DNA of 64,000 nucleotides, taken from contig NC_134514.1 of assembly GCF_027942865.1 (NCBI RefSeq), positions 16,229,965-16,293,964 of the forward strand. Direction: 5' to 3'. Made by a program: the position numbers and the translations under genes. The DNA is from Odontesthes bonariensis. Taxonomy: Eukaryota; Chordata; Actinopteri; Atheriniformes; Atherinopsidae. Shown one piece after another: positions 23,601 to 34,610 of the stretch (positions are counted from its first letter, which is position 1; the number at the start of each line of letters is the position of its first letter). The notes beneath the pieces are model-generated. The model did no database searches, was not told where the DNA came from, and saw nothing but the letters and a program-made list of their open reading frames with translations.

Positions 23601-26600
23601 GTACCCTAAAATCGGTCGTGTTTCAGTTGGTTCGTAAAGGGTGACGTTGGTTGCAGTCCTGCTCTGCGATATGAGCTGGTCAGAAGTGTGGATGTGAGAT
23701 AGATGTTGCAGCTCTCTTTGCTGTCATGACACTGTAATGGAGGGCATTGCATCATATGCAGCTCCTCAGCCATCTCCAACTGTTCTGCCCTGAGCTGAGC
23801 CACCTGAGCTCCTGGGAATCTCCTGCCTTTTCTTCGTCTTCCTATCCCCCTGTTCTTCCCCTTATTTTCAAATAGTCCAATTTATCTCTCTTCATGTTAT
23901 GTCTGAAGTGTTGAATACAGAAGCACAAATTTTCCTAAAGGGCCTTTTCTTCATGCTTTAGGGAAGATGAGCCTAAATGGGACTGATGCCAAATATAATA
24001 TGTCACAGTGAGGTGGATCAGAAATTCCTGAATTCTCATTAAAATCCTTTTGAAGAATTTCATGTCGCTGGATAAAAAAGCCGTATGAGAATATGTATGT
24101 TAATGTGTTTTCTCTGCAAAGATCAGACGCCGTGTCTCAAAACTGAAAAAAGCATTTTTCGCAGTCTGACTCAAAAATGACTTCAAATGGACAGAGTATC
24201 TAGCACGTTCTCATGGCAGGTACAAGTGCCCCGTTGCACATTTTGAAACTCTCACCATCGTGCACACACGTTAGCAGTTCCTTCCTTTGTGTAATGCTCA
24301 AGGGACGCTCGCACGCACCATTTCCGTTTGTCCACAACCTCGCGTGTTTTTTCTATTTCACTCTGTTTTTCATCTCTCACTTGCAGTCAGAGAGCGCAGC
24401 ACTTTGGTAATTTGCTGCCTGAAGTATTATACAACAAACTAACACGTGCACGAGACAATGAGGAGAGGAGCATGACAGCTCATGAATAATGCAAAAGTAG
24501 ATAAGTTTGGATTAAATTTTTATTCATGAACGTTGGCTGGGTTTGTTTGTCATTTTCACCAAGCTTTAGTTTCAATCTCCCCAGCTGTGACATAAAGTTG
24601 TTGGATGTGTGGGTTTAAAGAGACCGCCTGCTGCCCTGCAGGTTGGAGGTGTTTGACTGGAGTGGCGAGTTGTTTCATGCATCTTACGCATCTAAGATGA
24701 CTGAAAGTGAAAGAGCAGTTATCCCACAACATACCAGCCCTCCATCTATTTTCTGCATTCAAAGGAGAGAAACAACGAGGACGGAGGAGAAAAGGGGGTT
24801 GAGCGGGATGGATTACTGGAGAGCCGCGTGCATCTGTCTCATTCCTTTTTATTTATTCTCCTTGTTTGTTTGTTTTTTCCTCATCTCTGACGCCTCCCCA
24901 ATTCTTTCCCCCTCATCTTCAACACACTTTTGCTTTGCCCTCTTGCAATCCCCCCCCTCTTCTTCTCTCTTTCTCCTCCCTTTGCCTCCCAAGGGAGAAG
25001 AGATTCTGCCTGCTGCTCGTTAGTGCTCCCAGCCAATCTGCATTTTTAATTAGTAGTTATTGCTTCTGCTTAATATTCAAGTGCTACCCTGGGCCAAATG
25101 GGAATCCTTACAAAAAAAAGAGGAGTGAGTGAGTGAAGGAGAGAGAAACCGGCTGGGTATTGTGTTTCACTCCAGGACCCCGAGACAAAAGCCCCCCCCA
25201 CCCTCAGGGAAAGATTTGGTGGGTTTTTGGGGGGTGTTGTTGGGGTGAGGAGAGTTGGGGTTGGAGGATGGGTCTCAAGTACAATTCGAAGGGATGACAT
25301 ATTTTTCGTGGTGTCTCATGCCCCCCCCCGCCGCACTACATTACAATCTTTTTTATCTCATTTTCTTTTTATCTCCCGAGCCCTGACCTACCTATCGCTC
25401 TCCTTTTTTTTTCCTTCTCTGCTCTTCACCCTATTTTTAAAGGAAGCATCTCAACTTCTGCTAGGTTTCTCCTCAGGCTAGGTTAAAGGACATGAACACC
25501 ACAGCTCCTCTCGTCTCCAGACAGAGGGAGGGCGGGAGAAGGGAAAAAGAGAAAGAAACAGTTGCTCTCTTTTTCATCTTCACTCTCCTCCCCCCCTCCA
25601 GTAAAATACAGAAGGATTTGACTTGAGGAAACATGAAAGAGGCTTATACCAGTCGGCTTTGAACCTCTCAAAAAAAAAAGTGAAAAAGACTGTTTTCCTT
25701 TCAATTTTGGGAATCTTCTCTCCAATTTTGATTTATGCAGAAAGGCCTCATTTGTCAAGCAGGCTCAGTCAGTGCATGATTTACATAAAGCGTTCGTTTT
25801 CTACGTTCTGCTAATTAGCAATTTGCAGCTTAATTGGAGAGTGGCTCTCAGTTAGAAGACAAAGCTATCCACATATAAAAATATCTCCAGATGTACTTTG
25901 CACCATGGCTGTCGGCCTTCCTGGTGCTGGATCCTCCTTTCTCCTTCCTACTTTGGGTCGTACTTTTCCTCACACCTTTCCGTTGTTTCTGCCCTCATTT
26001 GGGCCAAATTCTGCATCATCCAGCCCTCCTCCTTCTCACATCATTCAGACGCCAATCTGTCTGCGCTACACCGCTGTGAGATTTAGCCTTGATCATCCTG
26101 ATACTGCTGCACAACAAGCTGCTGTTTTTATATTAGTAGACGACCACCTGACTGTATGTGAAAGTGGTTTTAATGACAAAAAAAAAAAAAATCTCTCATC
26201 TCTTAAGAACCAATTGTTTTGATTTCACAGCCCTCAACCCATAAGGGCATAAATATACGCAGTTCTGAATGAGCACATGAAAAGCTGCAGGCATCATGGA
26301 CGCATACTTTTTCTTTTTATTTCTCCTGCTTCGAATCTGCTTTTAGGACAGGATGCCGTCCGTGTGGGATAGATCGGCAAGTCCCCTGACAAGTTTTCCA
26401 CAGTCACAACCAGTCAGCAACCATCTGACATATACACCCAAGACCGACTCCTGGTCTGAAAAATGCAATGAAATTGACTTGAAATTGCATTTCTTTCCAA
26501 CCAGTAGGAGGGAACTCATTCAGTTTTAAAAGACCAAGACGGCAACTATTAAAATGCCTCACCTGAGGAGAATAATACCAAAGTTGATATTTTTGATTTA

Positions 26601-28681
26601 GAGTTGCATTTACATGCAGCTGCTCAGCACCCAACAGCTGACAAAGTTTGCAACCAGCTGGTGACCACTATGAATGATGTAGCAGCAAAGGACCAAAGGA
26701 GGAAAAGGCTGAGTTGATAGAGACACGACTTCAAATAAGTGCTGGATTTGTAAAAAGGGGACAAGTTCACTGTAATTCAGTAATAATGTACTTAATATAG
26801 TTCAATCTACAAATTTATTTACACAGTTTTCTTATGACATATAAATTGCATTCTTTACCCTCAGCCACTGAATCACCACCTCGATCCTGTTTGTTTTTGT
26901 TTGCAGTGCCAGAGGAGCCATCATATTTCACCTGCCAGCAGTGTGAAGGTGTGTTTCGATCTGCCTGGGCGCTCTTACAGCATGCTCAGCACACGCACTC
27001 CTTCAGCATCTACCAAGAGGACGAGGAGTATGATGCAGACATGGGAGGAGGAGGAAGAAGAAGGGGTCTTAAAAAGCACAAATCTGCTGCAGCAGTTCTG
27101 GACCCGCGTCACCTGAACCAAGCTCTTGCCTCAGCCTTTCAGCCCTCTGTGCTGCGACGATCCCGCCAAACACACACCTCCACCGCCAGTAACCAAGCTA
27201 TGAACTTCTCAGTGCGACTCAAAGAGCTCGCTGAGGGGAGTAACACCAGCAGCAGCTCTCCCAGAGGTCTTGTGCTGTCGCCATCCTCATCTCCACCAGC
27301 AGCTTCTCCTTTTCCTCAGACTGGCACCGTTGAGGGTGACTTCCACTGCGAGCTGTGTGACCAGAACTTCCAGTCCATGCGGGGCCTGTCTGCCCACCGG
27401 CGGACTCACGCCTGCGAGAGGCCCTATCACTGTGGAGTGTGTGGGCAGGCCTTTGCCCAGAGTGGTCAGCTGGCTCGCCACATAAGAGGCCATCACCGGG
27501 AGGCAGGAGTTGGAGGAAGTGGGTTTGAGTTGATGGAGATGGTCATGATGGAGGAGGATGCTGGGGGGCAGGTAGTGAGGGGGAGGCTTCTGATGCAGCC
27601 AGCAGGAATCATGGGGAAGGGAATGGTTGGTACAGATGTAAGAGCAAAGCGCTCCTCTGAGCTGGACCTACCCTTCCCCAAACAGCCCTCCTTAGCGTCA
27701 GGCCTAATGCTGCTGACCTCTCAGGTTAGACCGTCGGACAAGGAGCTGCTGAGGCTGTACCAGCACCAGAGAGAGGGGGGAGAGGCAGGTGAGGAGGAAG
27801 CAGAAGGGCAAGTGGAGCCCCAGCACACCTCACCCTGTGCCAGCCCTTCTGAAGGGTCACTGGAGAGCGGCGAGACAGGAGGGAGCGGTGAGAGCGGCAT
27901 CGCTAGTGGCAACTGCACACCCAAGCGTCCAGAGATGGGCGACAGGGTTCGAGGAGTCGCTGAGTGGGAGAATGAAAGAGGAGAGCTGGCTGAGAGGGAG
28001 CAGGAGTGGAGCTCAGCCCAGGTCAGCGAGGCTGTGCAGGAGTGGCAGAGGGACAATGAGCGGAGGAGCGTCACAGGAGGAGCGAACCCTGGAGGCAACA
28101 ATAATACTTCTGCTGGTTCGGCTGGTAAGAAAAAGAAAGACGAGGCCTGCGAGTACTGTGGTAAGCAGTTTAGAAACAGCAGCAACCTGACTGTGCACCG
28201 CCGCAGCCACACAGGTGAACGGCCATACCGCTGTGGCCTCTGCAACTATGCCTGCGCCCAGAGTTCAAAGTTAACGCGCCACATGAAGACCCATGGGGCC
28301 CAGGGGGCAAAGGCCTCCTTTTTGTGCCAGCTGTGCACAGTTCCCTTCACTGTCTACGCCACCCTGGAGAAACATCTGAAAAAAGTTCACGGCCTAAGCC
28401 ACGCCAGCGTGGGAGCGTATGCACAGGCCAGCGCAGCAGACACTTTAGCTGCTTTAAGGGCCGCAGAAGAAGCTGTGGTGGTGAAAATGGAGGATGAGTT
28501 CAGTTCTGAACGGTTAGATATGGAGAGCAAACTGCAGAATGATGCGATAAGAAGCATGGAGGTGGAGGAGAGTCAAAGCCAAGTAGAGTGCATTGAGAGC
28601 AGGGAAAGTCCAGCTCCAGTGGAAGATCTTCCACGCGAAAGCAGTGCAGAGGCAAGCTTAGCTTTGACTTCTGCACTCTGA
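20616..28681 (+). CDS. znf296: ZNF296, BCL11-family C2H2 zinc-finger transcription factor
   Basis: Coding exons 20616-20667, 22887-23222 and 26907-28681 join in frame to 720 residues. Exon 1 encodes [13 protein letters not shown], the N-terminal motif shared by BCL11, SALL and FOG proteins that recruits the NuRD complex through RBBP4/7. Exon 2 has a CCHC finger (C52, C55, H70, C75) like ZnF0 of BCL11A. Exon 3 carries a finger with [10 protein letters not shown] (about 139-160), two C2H2 fingers (about 277-297 and 305-326), and a C-terminal triple array (about 544-564, 572-592, 603-624) with [18 protein letters not shown] and [14 protein letters not shown] linkers. A Pro/Ser/Glu-rich middle and a 95-residue tail with a VKME sumoylation-type site complete it. 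Position next to clasrp matches human ZNF296 rather than BCL11A or BCL11B. It is longer than human ZNF296 (about 475) as I recall it. It is a nuclear DNA-binding regulator, probably a repressor. Confidence 0.9.
20668..22886 (+). other. znf296: znf296 intron 1
   Basis: This 2.2-kb intron runs between donor GTAAGC and a pyrimidine-rich acceptor. It includes an alternating purine-pyrimidine GTGTGCGTGCGTGCGCGC tract near 21460-21490. Open frames around 21258-21841 overlap each other on both strands and show no domains. Confidence 0.75.
23223..26906 (+). promoter_or_regulatory. znf296: znf296 intron 2, candidate enhancer-bearing intron
   Basis: This 3.7-kb intron carries homeodomain-type palindromes CTAATTAACTAG (23358-23369), TTAATTAG (25046-25053) and CTAATTAG (25811-25818). 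The last is followed by a second TTAATTG 12 bases on. There is an octamer-like ATGCAAAA near 24489. Pyrimidine-rich C/T tracts occur at about 24900-25010 and 25380-25600. The large intron and clustered AT-rich palindromes fit a developmental transcription-factor gene, but no conservation was measured, so enhancer activity is an inference. Confidence 0.35.
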
Positions 28682-29780
28682 AAGTCGTTCTCAGCCACAC
28701 AGAAAAATAGCACTGTATAAGATTTAACTCACCCATGCAATTAAAGTGGAGTCCACTGTAGACAGCAGCAGGTAGCGCCGTCCTCCCTGCCAGCACTGAG
28801 GCACACAGCAGCCAGCAGTTGTTCGCGATTGTATGCAAAGCTGCTGGTTGAAACTAAGTGCCTACAGTTCTTCAGACCACAGAAAAAAACAAGGCCGTGA
28901 CATTCAGTGGGGAGATTACCATAGCTCATGAACAGGAAGTGAACTGCCACAGTCCACACCAACGCAGGAAACCGATCACCATGTTGCAGTGCAGGATGCA
29001 GAAAACGTGTGATTTATGTCTCTGGTGACCCCAATGGACAGATGGAGATAGTACATAACTGTCAGATAAGAGACAGAAAAGATTATATTGATTTACATCA
29101 GTAACGAGAAGAGAAAAAAAAGCCTAGCAAGAGTGATAATATATTCAACACCATGTTTTGCTACCTAGATGTTTTCTTTTAAGAAGGCCTTTTAAAGACT
29201 AAAGGCATTTGAACAGATACAGGGCTGAATTGAATCCAAACACTGTCTGTCTGTAGTTTCTCACACTCCTCTTTTTAAAGGCGCTTAGTTGTCACAACAC
29301 TTGTCACTTAATGTTTACAAGGCTCATGGAGCCGAGCAAGGTTGTGCTCCTGACTTTGTAATAGTGTGCGTGGATGATTTTCTGCTCTCTTGTTTTTTTT
29401 TTTCCTAATTTTATAAATGTGAATATGTAGACTTTAAGTCTCATCTACTGATGTTTTGTATGATTAGTTTCTATGCATAAAGAAAAAAAAAAAAAAGGCA
29501 ATTTTGTGAAACGGGTGTGCATTTTTCTTTCTCTGTACTATTGTGATGGTAATTATTCTCTTTCATTGTTTACATTTGTAAAGTGCCGGCCTGCTTGAAG
29601 CTCGTGCATGTTTTGCAGCCATATAAAAAGTTTTTTTGTTGCCCGTGTTTAAATTCGTCCTAATTTATGGATGCTGCATGTCGCTGGTGATTTTGCAACT
29701 GAAAAATGCCGTTTCACTGCTGAACTACAGGGTCGACAGGTGCAGTGTAGCTAGCTGACTTTGTGGGAGGCCGCCAAGCG

Positions 29781-29821
<41 letters not shown>

Positions 29822-29855
29822 GTGTGTGTATGTATGTGTGTGCGTGCGCGTGCGC

Positions 29856-29895
<40 letters not shown>

Positions 29896-30410
29896 ACATC
29901 AGGTAAAATTTTCTGGTGACACTTACTTGAACTCTCTTGTGAACTTGGGTCTCATGCATGACTCGACTGGTAATCATCGCCCTGTTGAACTTCTGGTGGG
30001 TTGTCATGTGTGACTGATGAGGATTAAACGCAAGTTAAACTTGAGAAATGAAAACTTCAAGTAGATTGTTGCCATCTTTTTCATGACTACTGTGATGATT
30101 TTGCATTACTTTCATCAAACTGTGTGTGTTTAAAAGTGATTTATGAATGAGTACAGTGTAACTGTTCAGGGATGATATTTTGTATATAAATTCTTGCTGT
30201 CGCTATCCTTATTATTGTTGTTGATAATAATATCTGCCTATCCCTGTTACACACTCTCCATTTTACCCAGCATTGCTGATTGCTTCCTTTTATGCTCAGC
30301 ACTGGTTATTATGAGGCTATGTCACTCTGCTGTCTTTGTAAACATGACACCATTTTGTAATCAACCTTGTCTCAAGGAGCCTCAATAAAGAATTGAGGTA
30401 AAATATTTTA
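28682..30410 (+). promoter_or_regulatory. znf296: znf296 3'UTR and poly(A) signal
   Basis: The stop codon is at 28679-28681. AATAAA at 30384-30389 is well placed for a 1.7-kb UTR. The UTR contains a long interrupted (GT)n array. An AT-rich stretch with TTGTATATAAA lies near 30179. Confidence 0.65.
29784..29893. repeat. (GT)n microsatellite, interrupted
   Basis: About 110 bases of GT repeat, broken in the middle by TATG and GCGTGCGC units, lie inside the predicted znf296 3'UTR. The alternating purine-pyrimidine composition is Z-DNA prone. Open frames of repeated HTHT/VCVC residues here are artefacts. Confidence 0.95.
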
Positions 30411-31376
30411 CATTGTTGAGTTGTTTTTTTTTCTCCTCCTTCCTATGTCTTGTTGTCATGTTTCTATGCTTTTTTCTTTCATTTTTCTTACACAAAGCTT
30501 TAGCAACTATTTTTAACTGCCTTTTCTCACTAGGATGTCGTCAGTGTGGGCCGTCTCTCTGAGGACCACAGTCAGCGCTGACTTTATTCATTTTTGATGT
30601 GCCTGTTTGGATTAGGGACCCTCGCTCCTTGTTTACATCCTTGTGATCTTACTGGCTTTGTCGAGAAACACTGTAATGCCATTCAGCTGGGGATGTGAGA
30701 GTATGCACGACACAATATATGCATGTGTTATATTCAAGTTGGTGACTACAGGCAATGAGAGGGGAGCATCGAACTGTTATGGGACAGGGGCAACCAGGAT
30801 TTCTCAGGATATGGAGCACCTCGGTTTGGTTATTGTTTGTGGGCACGTTAGGAGGCAGAGCTGGGTGGGTGGGGAGTGTCGAGGGGTTGTGGATAATTGC
30901 TGACTCTATTTTAAGGGCATAGAAACCTCTGCACCAGCATCTCTGGCCTTAACCCCACCCCTTCTAATGAAAATGAAGTTCTATGATCCCTCTAGCTCAT
31001 TAACAGCAGGTCTTTTAATGAGCCTTCAACAGGGTGGGGGCTGGGTATGAAGAAGGGTGGGTGGTGGGGTTATTGCACCAGATGCACAAGCGTCCACTCC
31101 TACCAATTACCATTGTGTCATTGAGAAGAAGGAGGAAGTGAGGACAGAAGCCCCTCAGACCCAGACGAGTCAGTTTGTCGGTTTCACTCCACAGAGACAG
31201 AAAAACAACAAGGAGGCAGGACGGTGCAGGTGATAGGTAACATCCTCCGCTTCTCCCTCTGGTAAACTCTGTGTTGGGCACCATAGCCAGCGCCATTTGG
31301 TGCTCGTATGGACCCAATTATGTAAGGTAAGGTGATACGCAGCTCAGCACAGTAGCCCCTACAGTAAGTGGATATC

Positions 31377-31398
31377 TTTTTTTTTTTTTTTTTTTTTT
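31377..31398. repeat. Poly(T) tract
   Basis: A run of about 22 T residues. It could be the antisense tail of an old retroposed sequence, but no element body was recognised beside it. Confidence 0.85.
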
Positions 31399-32039
31399 CT
31401 CTCTGCGTGCCCTTTGTCTTCTTGCAGTACACACCTATCTGAGCTGCTGTCAAACCTGCACAGGTCAGTGTCGGTACCCATAGCCGCCAATCACAAGGTG
31501 AAGAGGTTTATCATGGCAGCCAATAAGTGCTGGAGTGCTGACCAGTGACTGCACCTGGGCGGTAGTAACGTGGACTTTGAGATCTTATAGTTCAACAGAA
31601 GGGCTTTTGTTGGTGTGAATATTGTGAGAGGTTGCTGCAGGACAGACACAATGATATCACAGGGGGCGTTAATGTGCAGCACACACATTAGTAGGAAGAT
31701 GTATTAACATCAAGAAGAGAGCATCTGATATTACTGAGACACAGTTTAAATGCTGTGCTTTCATTGTCTACGCCCCAGTACTGTTGAGTGAAGCTGTTCT
31801 TTGAACTCCTTGAGCTGTTTGTGAGTCACTAGAAAAAGCACAGAATACCATCACTTACGTGTTATAGCCTGAGGGCCTGAGCCTGGATGTTAGGAGTACT
31901 GATATGTTTGATTCCTTGCATTCTTGGCCAAGACTGAGACGTGCTAAACATCACATGGCTCATGCAAAAAGACAACCCACAATATCATAATTCTCCAATT
32001 CTGGCTGCATTGTCGCTTTCAACTTACTGAGACAAAGAT

Positions 32040-32165
32040 ATTGTATTTGTATCATTCTTACCTTTTTGTACTGTGTCTGTTTTTATCTTGTGCACTATTT
32101 CATCATGCACCAGAAAGCTCTTTGTGGCTTTGCTTTGAAAGGTGCTAGACAGATAAAGTTTATCA
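32040..32165 (+). mobile_element. Decayed LINE/SINE 3' tail
   Basis: The segment ending GAAAGGTGCTAGACAGATAAAGTTTATCATTAG resembles, in two adjoining parts (GAAAGGTGCTA, then ATAAAGTTTATCATTAG), the common teleost retrotransposon end AAAGTGCTATATAAATAAAG plus TTATTATT. Only the tail is recognisable. Confidence 0.4.
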
Positions 32166-33539
32166 TTAGTTAATCTTAAAGATGCCCACAGCAATGGCTG
32201 CAAATGTATGCATTGATGTTGGTGGACTCAAAGCAGTTTATTTAAATCTGACTTTTGAAAATCGTCTGCACAGAGGTGATAGACCTTCTTAAGCATTGGT
32301 TGTCAGAAGAGTACTTAAGAAAAACAGAGCGGTTCTCAGTAGAATCCTTAGATTCAGGTGAGGACTCAAATCAGAACGTCAGGTCTGACCCAGTTGTAAG
32401 ATATTATATATACTAGATATCTGTAAAGAGATTAAGCTTTTAAGAACAAACAGAGCATCTGCATCTGTTTCAAACCTAAAAGGGAATGTTGACTGAGCCA
32501 TCCTTTTCTCCTTCTTTTTTTATGGGGTTTGTAGACATTAAGTGCTGTTTTCTGGCAGTAAAGGCACAGCCACAAAATTCAGATTAAATTTAAGATGATT
32601 AACTCTGAAAATTCAACAACAAAGGGAATGCATAAGCTGTGTGTTTGCATTGCTATAGGGCAGGCCTGTGGCCATGAGAGGCTCTCACTTATGTATGAGA
32701 GGATTGTGCTTTATCATGTAAAAAGCCAATTAACTGAGTTTTTAATTACATTTCTTGTGGTGTACTGTGCAAAGCTTCCAATCATCTCTGCAGACCATGC
32801 CTTGTTGTCTTCCACCTCCTCAGAATAGCTAAGGAGGAGGCAGAAGCTAGGGATTAAATCATCAGCAGGGTCGACGGAGGTGGGGATAACAAGAAAGAGA
32901 AAGATGTATTTGCGAGTGGTCAGACAAACCGCAGGACTCCCTGCCTGCTCTTTATCTTTGCACAGTTCCCACAATCCCCACCTTCTACCAGCCGTCCCTC
33001 CTCCCGCAACGACCGCAGAGTGAAACCTGAACCCTGGAATTAAACCCGCTTCATCTCCCCTCCCTGTGCCGCCTCCCACCTCTAACAGTGTGGGAGTAGA
33101 GGTGAGAGGCGGCAGGATCCCGGGCAGCGATACGTCAATCCAGTGCCATTCAAGCCTTAATAATGAGATCAGGCAAAGACGAGGATGAGCTCTGAGGTCG
33201 CTACAGTTTGTTGAGTTTGAGGTAGTACTGATGATACCAGAGGCAGGCTGATTTGGTTAAAAACAAAAGAGGAGGAAGTTCACCGATTTCTCTTTTTTTT
33301 TTACATATGCAGACAGTAACTATAATGACGGTGGAAATAGATTCTTAAATAAGGATAAACAAAGTGAAGGTCATGGGCTCAATTCCATCCCACAGATCAA
33401 AGAAGGTAGTGTTTAAAATGTATAAAGACAGTTTATAGACACAGAATAACTTAAAAAGAAAAATACTTTTTCCCAAAAAGGAACAAGCCGACCCTGCAGT
33501 TACTGTCTACAGTAAATACAGATGACACTACTGTATGAC

Positions 33540-34110
33540 AGATGAAATATCACAGTGGGAAGTTAGGAAACAATTGATTATATACAGTATACATTATAGA
33601 GTATAGATTAGCTATAATACAAAAATGATGCATTTTAGTTATAACTTTATATGAACCGCTATAATATGGTAAAATACATTGTTGAACAATATGATACGAT
33701 ATAATTAATACAATGCAATACACACCTTACACGTTCATAGCATGTAATGAAGTATAATGAAATACGACATGTTTTATCATTACATGTCACAAAATTCGAA
33801 AATACCACACATAATACAATAGGTTACTTCTGTTTTGTAAATTGTTACAAAACAATTTAATATGTAACAATATCTACGTTATGAGGTACATCGATGACAA
33901 AAACACAACATTATATTATAAAATGTGGTATGAGATGACCAGAGATATTCAATGTTATGTGTTAGGATACATATGATAAGTTTCATCAGTCATGATAGGA
34001 TTTTGTACAATGCAATATGACCCGATATGTTAAAATGAAATTAGTGCACGATATGAGATGACACATGAAGTAATACAAAACCATGAGACACTTTACTATA
34101 AATACATAAT
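33540..34110. repeat. Decayed AT-rich tandem DNA
   Basis: About 570 bases of loosely repeated ATATGATAC / AATACAATA-like words with no fixed register. The pattern fits an old tandem array of a roughly ten-base ATA-rich unit that has drifted. No gene is present. Confidence 0.5.
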
Positions 34111-34114
34111 CAAC

Positions 34115-34610
34115 CAAAAACATTTTGACCACTGACAGCTAAAGTTAAAAACATACATCATTAGAAAGGCATCGGGCAGGGGGAGGAGCATATTAGGCAA
34201 CAAGTGAACATTCTGTACTTGAAACTGATGTGATGGCAGCAAAAAAAGTGGGTTGAGTGACTCTGAAAAGAGCTACGTTGTGATGGCTAGAGAGCTTGGC
34301 CATAGCATTCCACAACTGAAGTGGTTGCAGGACATTCCTGGTCTGCTGGGGTCAGGAACTTACAAAAGTGGTCCAAGAAAGGAGCACCCTTGAACCAGCA
34401 ACAGGGGTCATAGAAGCTCAAGATTCACTGATGTTTGTGTTATTCCATCCAACAGAACAGCTACCATAGATCAAAGTGCTGAAAAAGTTAAGGCTGGTTC
34501 TGATGGAAAGGTGTCGGGGACACTCAATGCCGAGCAGTTTGTTGTGTATGAGTCTATGAGCTTCAAACTGTTCATGGTACCCGTGCTGACCTGGGTCCCA
34601 CCACAGAAAG
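34115..34610 (+). mobile_element. Decayed Tc1-like transposon, 5' and middle part
   Basis: From ATTTTGACCACTGACAGCTA onward the sequence follows a teleost Tc1-like family. It covers the leader, the N-terminal helix-turn-helix region (encoding MARELGHSIPQL-like residues), the GTYKSGPRK-like stretch and the RATIDQSAEKVKAGSDGK region. It then breaks off near 34610. Frameshifts and stops are present, and the catalytic C-terminal half and right terminal repeat are missing, so it is inactive. Confidence 0.65.

Larger units (their letters stand above)
30411..33539. other. Intergenic region 3' of znf296
   Basis: No supported gene. It contains a T-tract (31377-31398) and a retrotransposon-like tail (about 32040-32165). 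Short open frames (30643-30903, 31015-31453, 32714-33079) lack domains and splice context. Confidence 0.55.

Noticed and set aside
27721..28245. 174-residue minus-strand frame opposite znf296 exon 3
   Set aside because: It is an antisense shadow of a GC-rich coding exon with no splice sites or domains.
29714..30013. Open frames rich in HTHT or VCVC on both strands
   Set aside because: They are translations of the (GT)n microsatellite, not genes.
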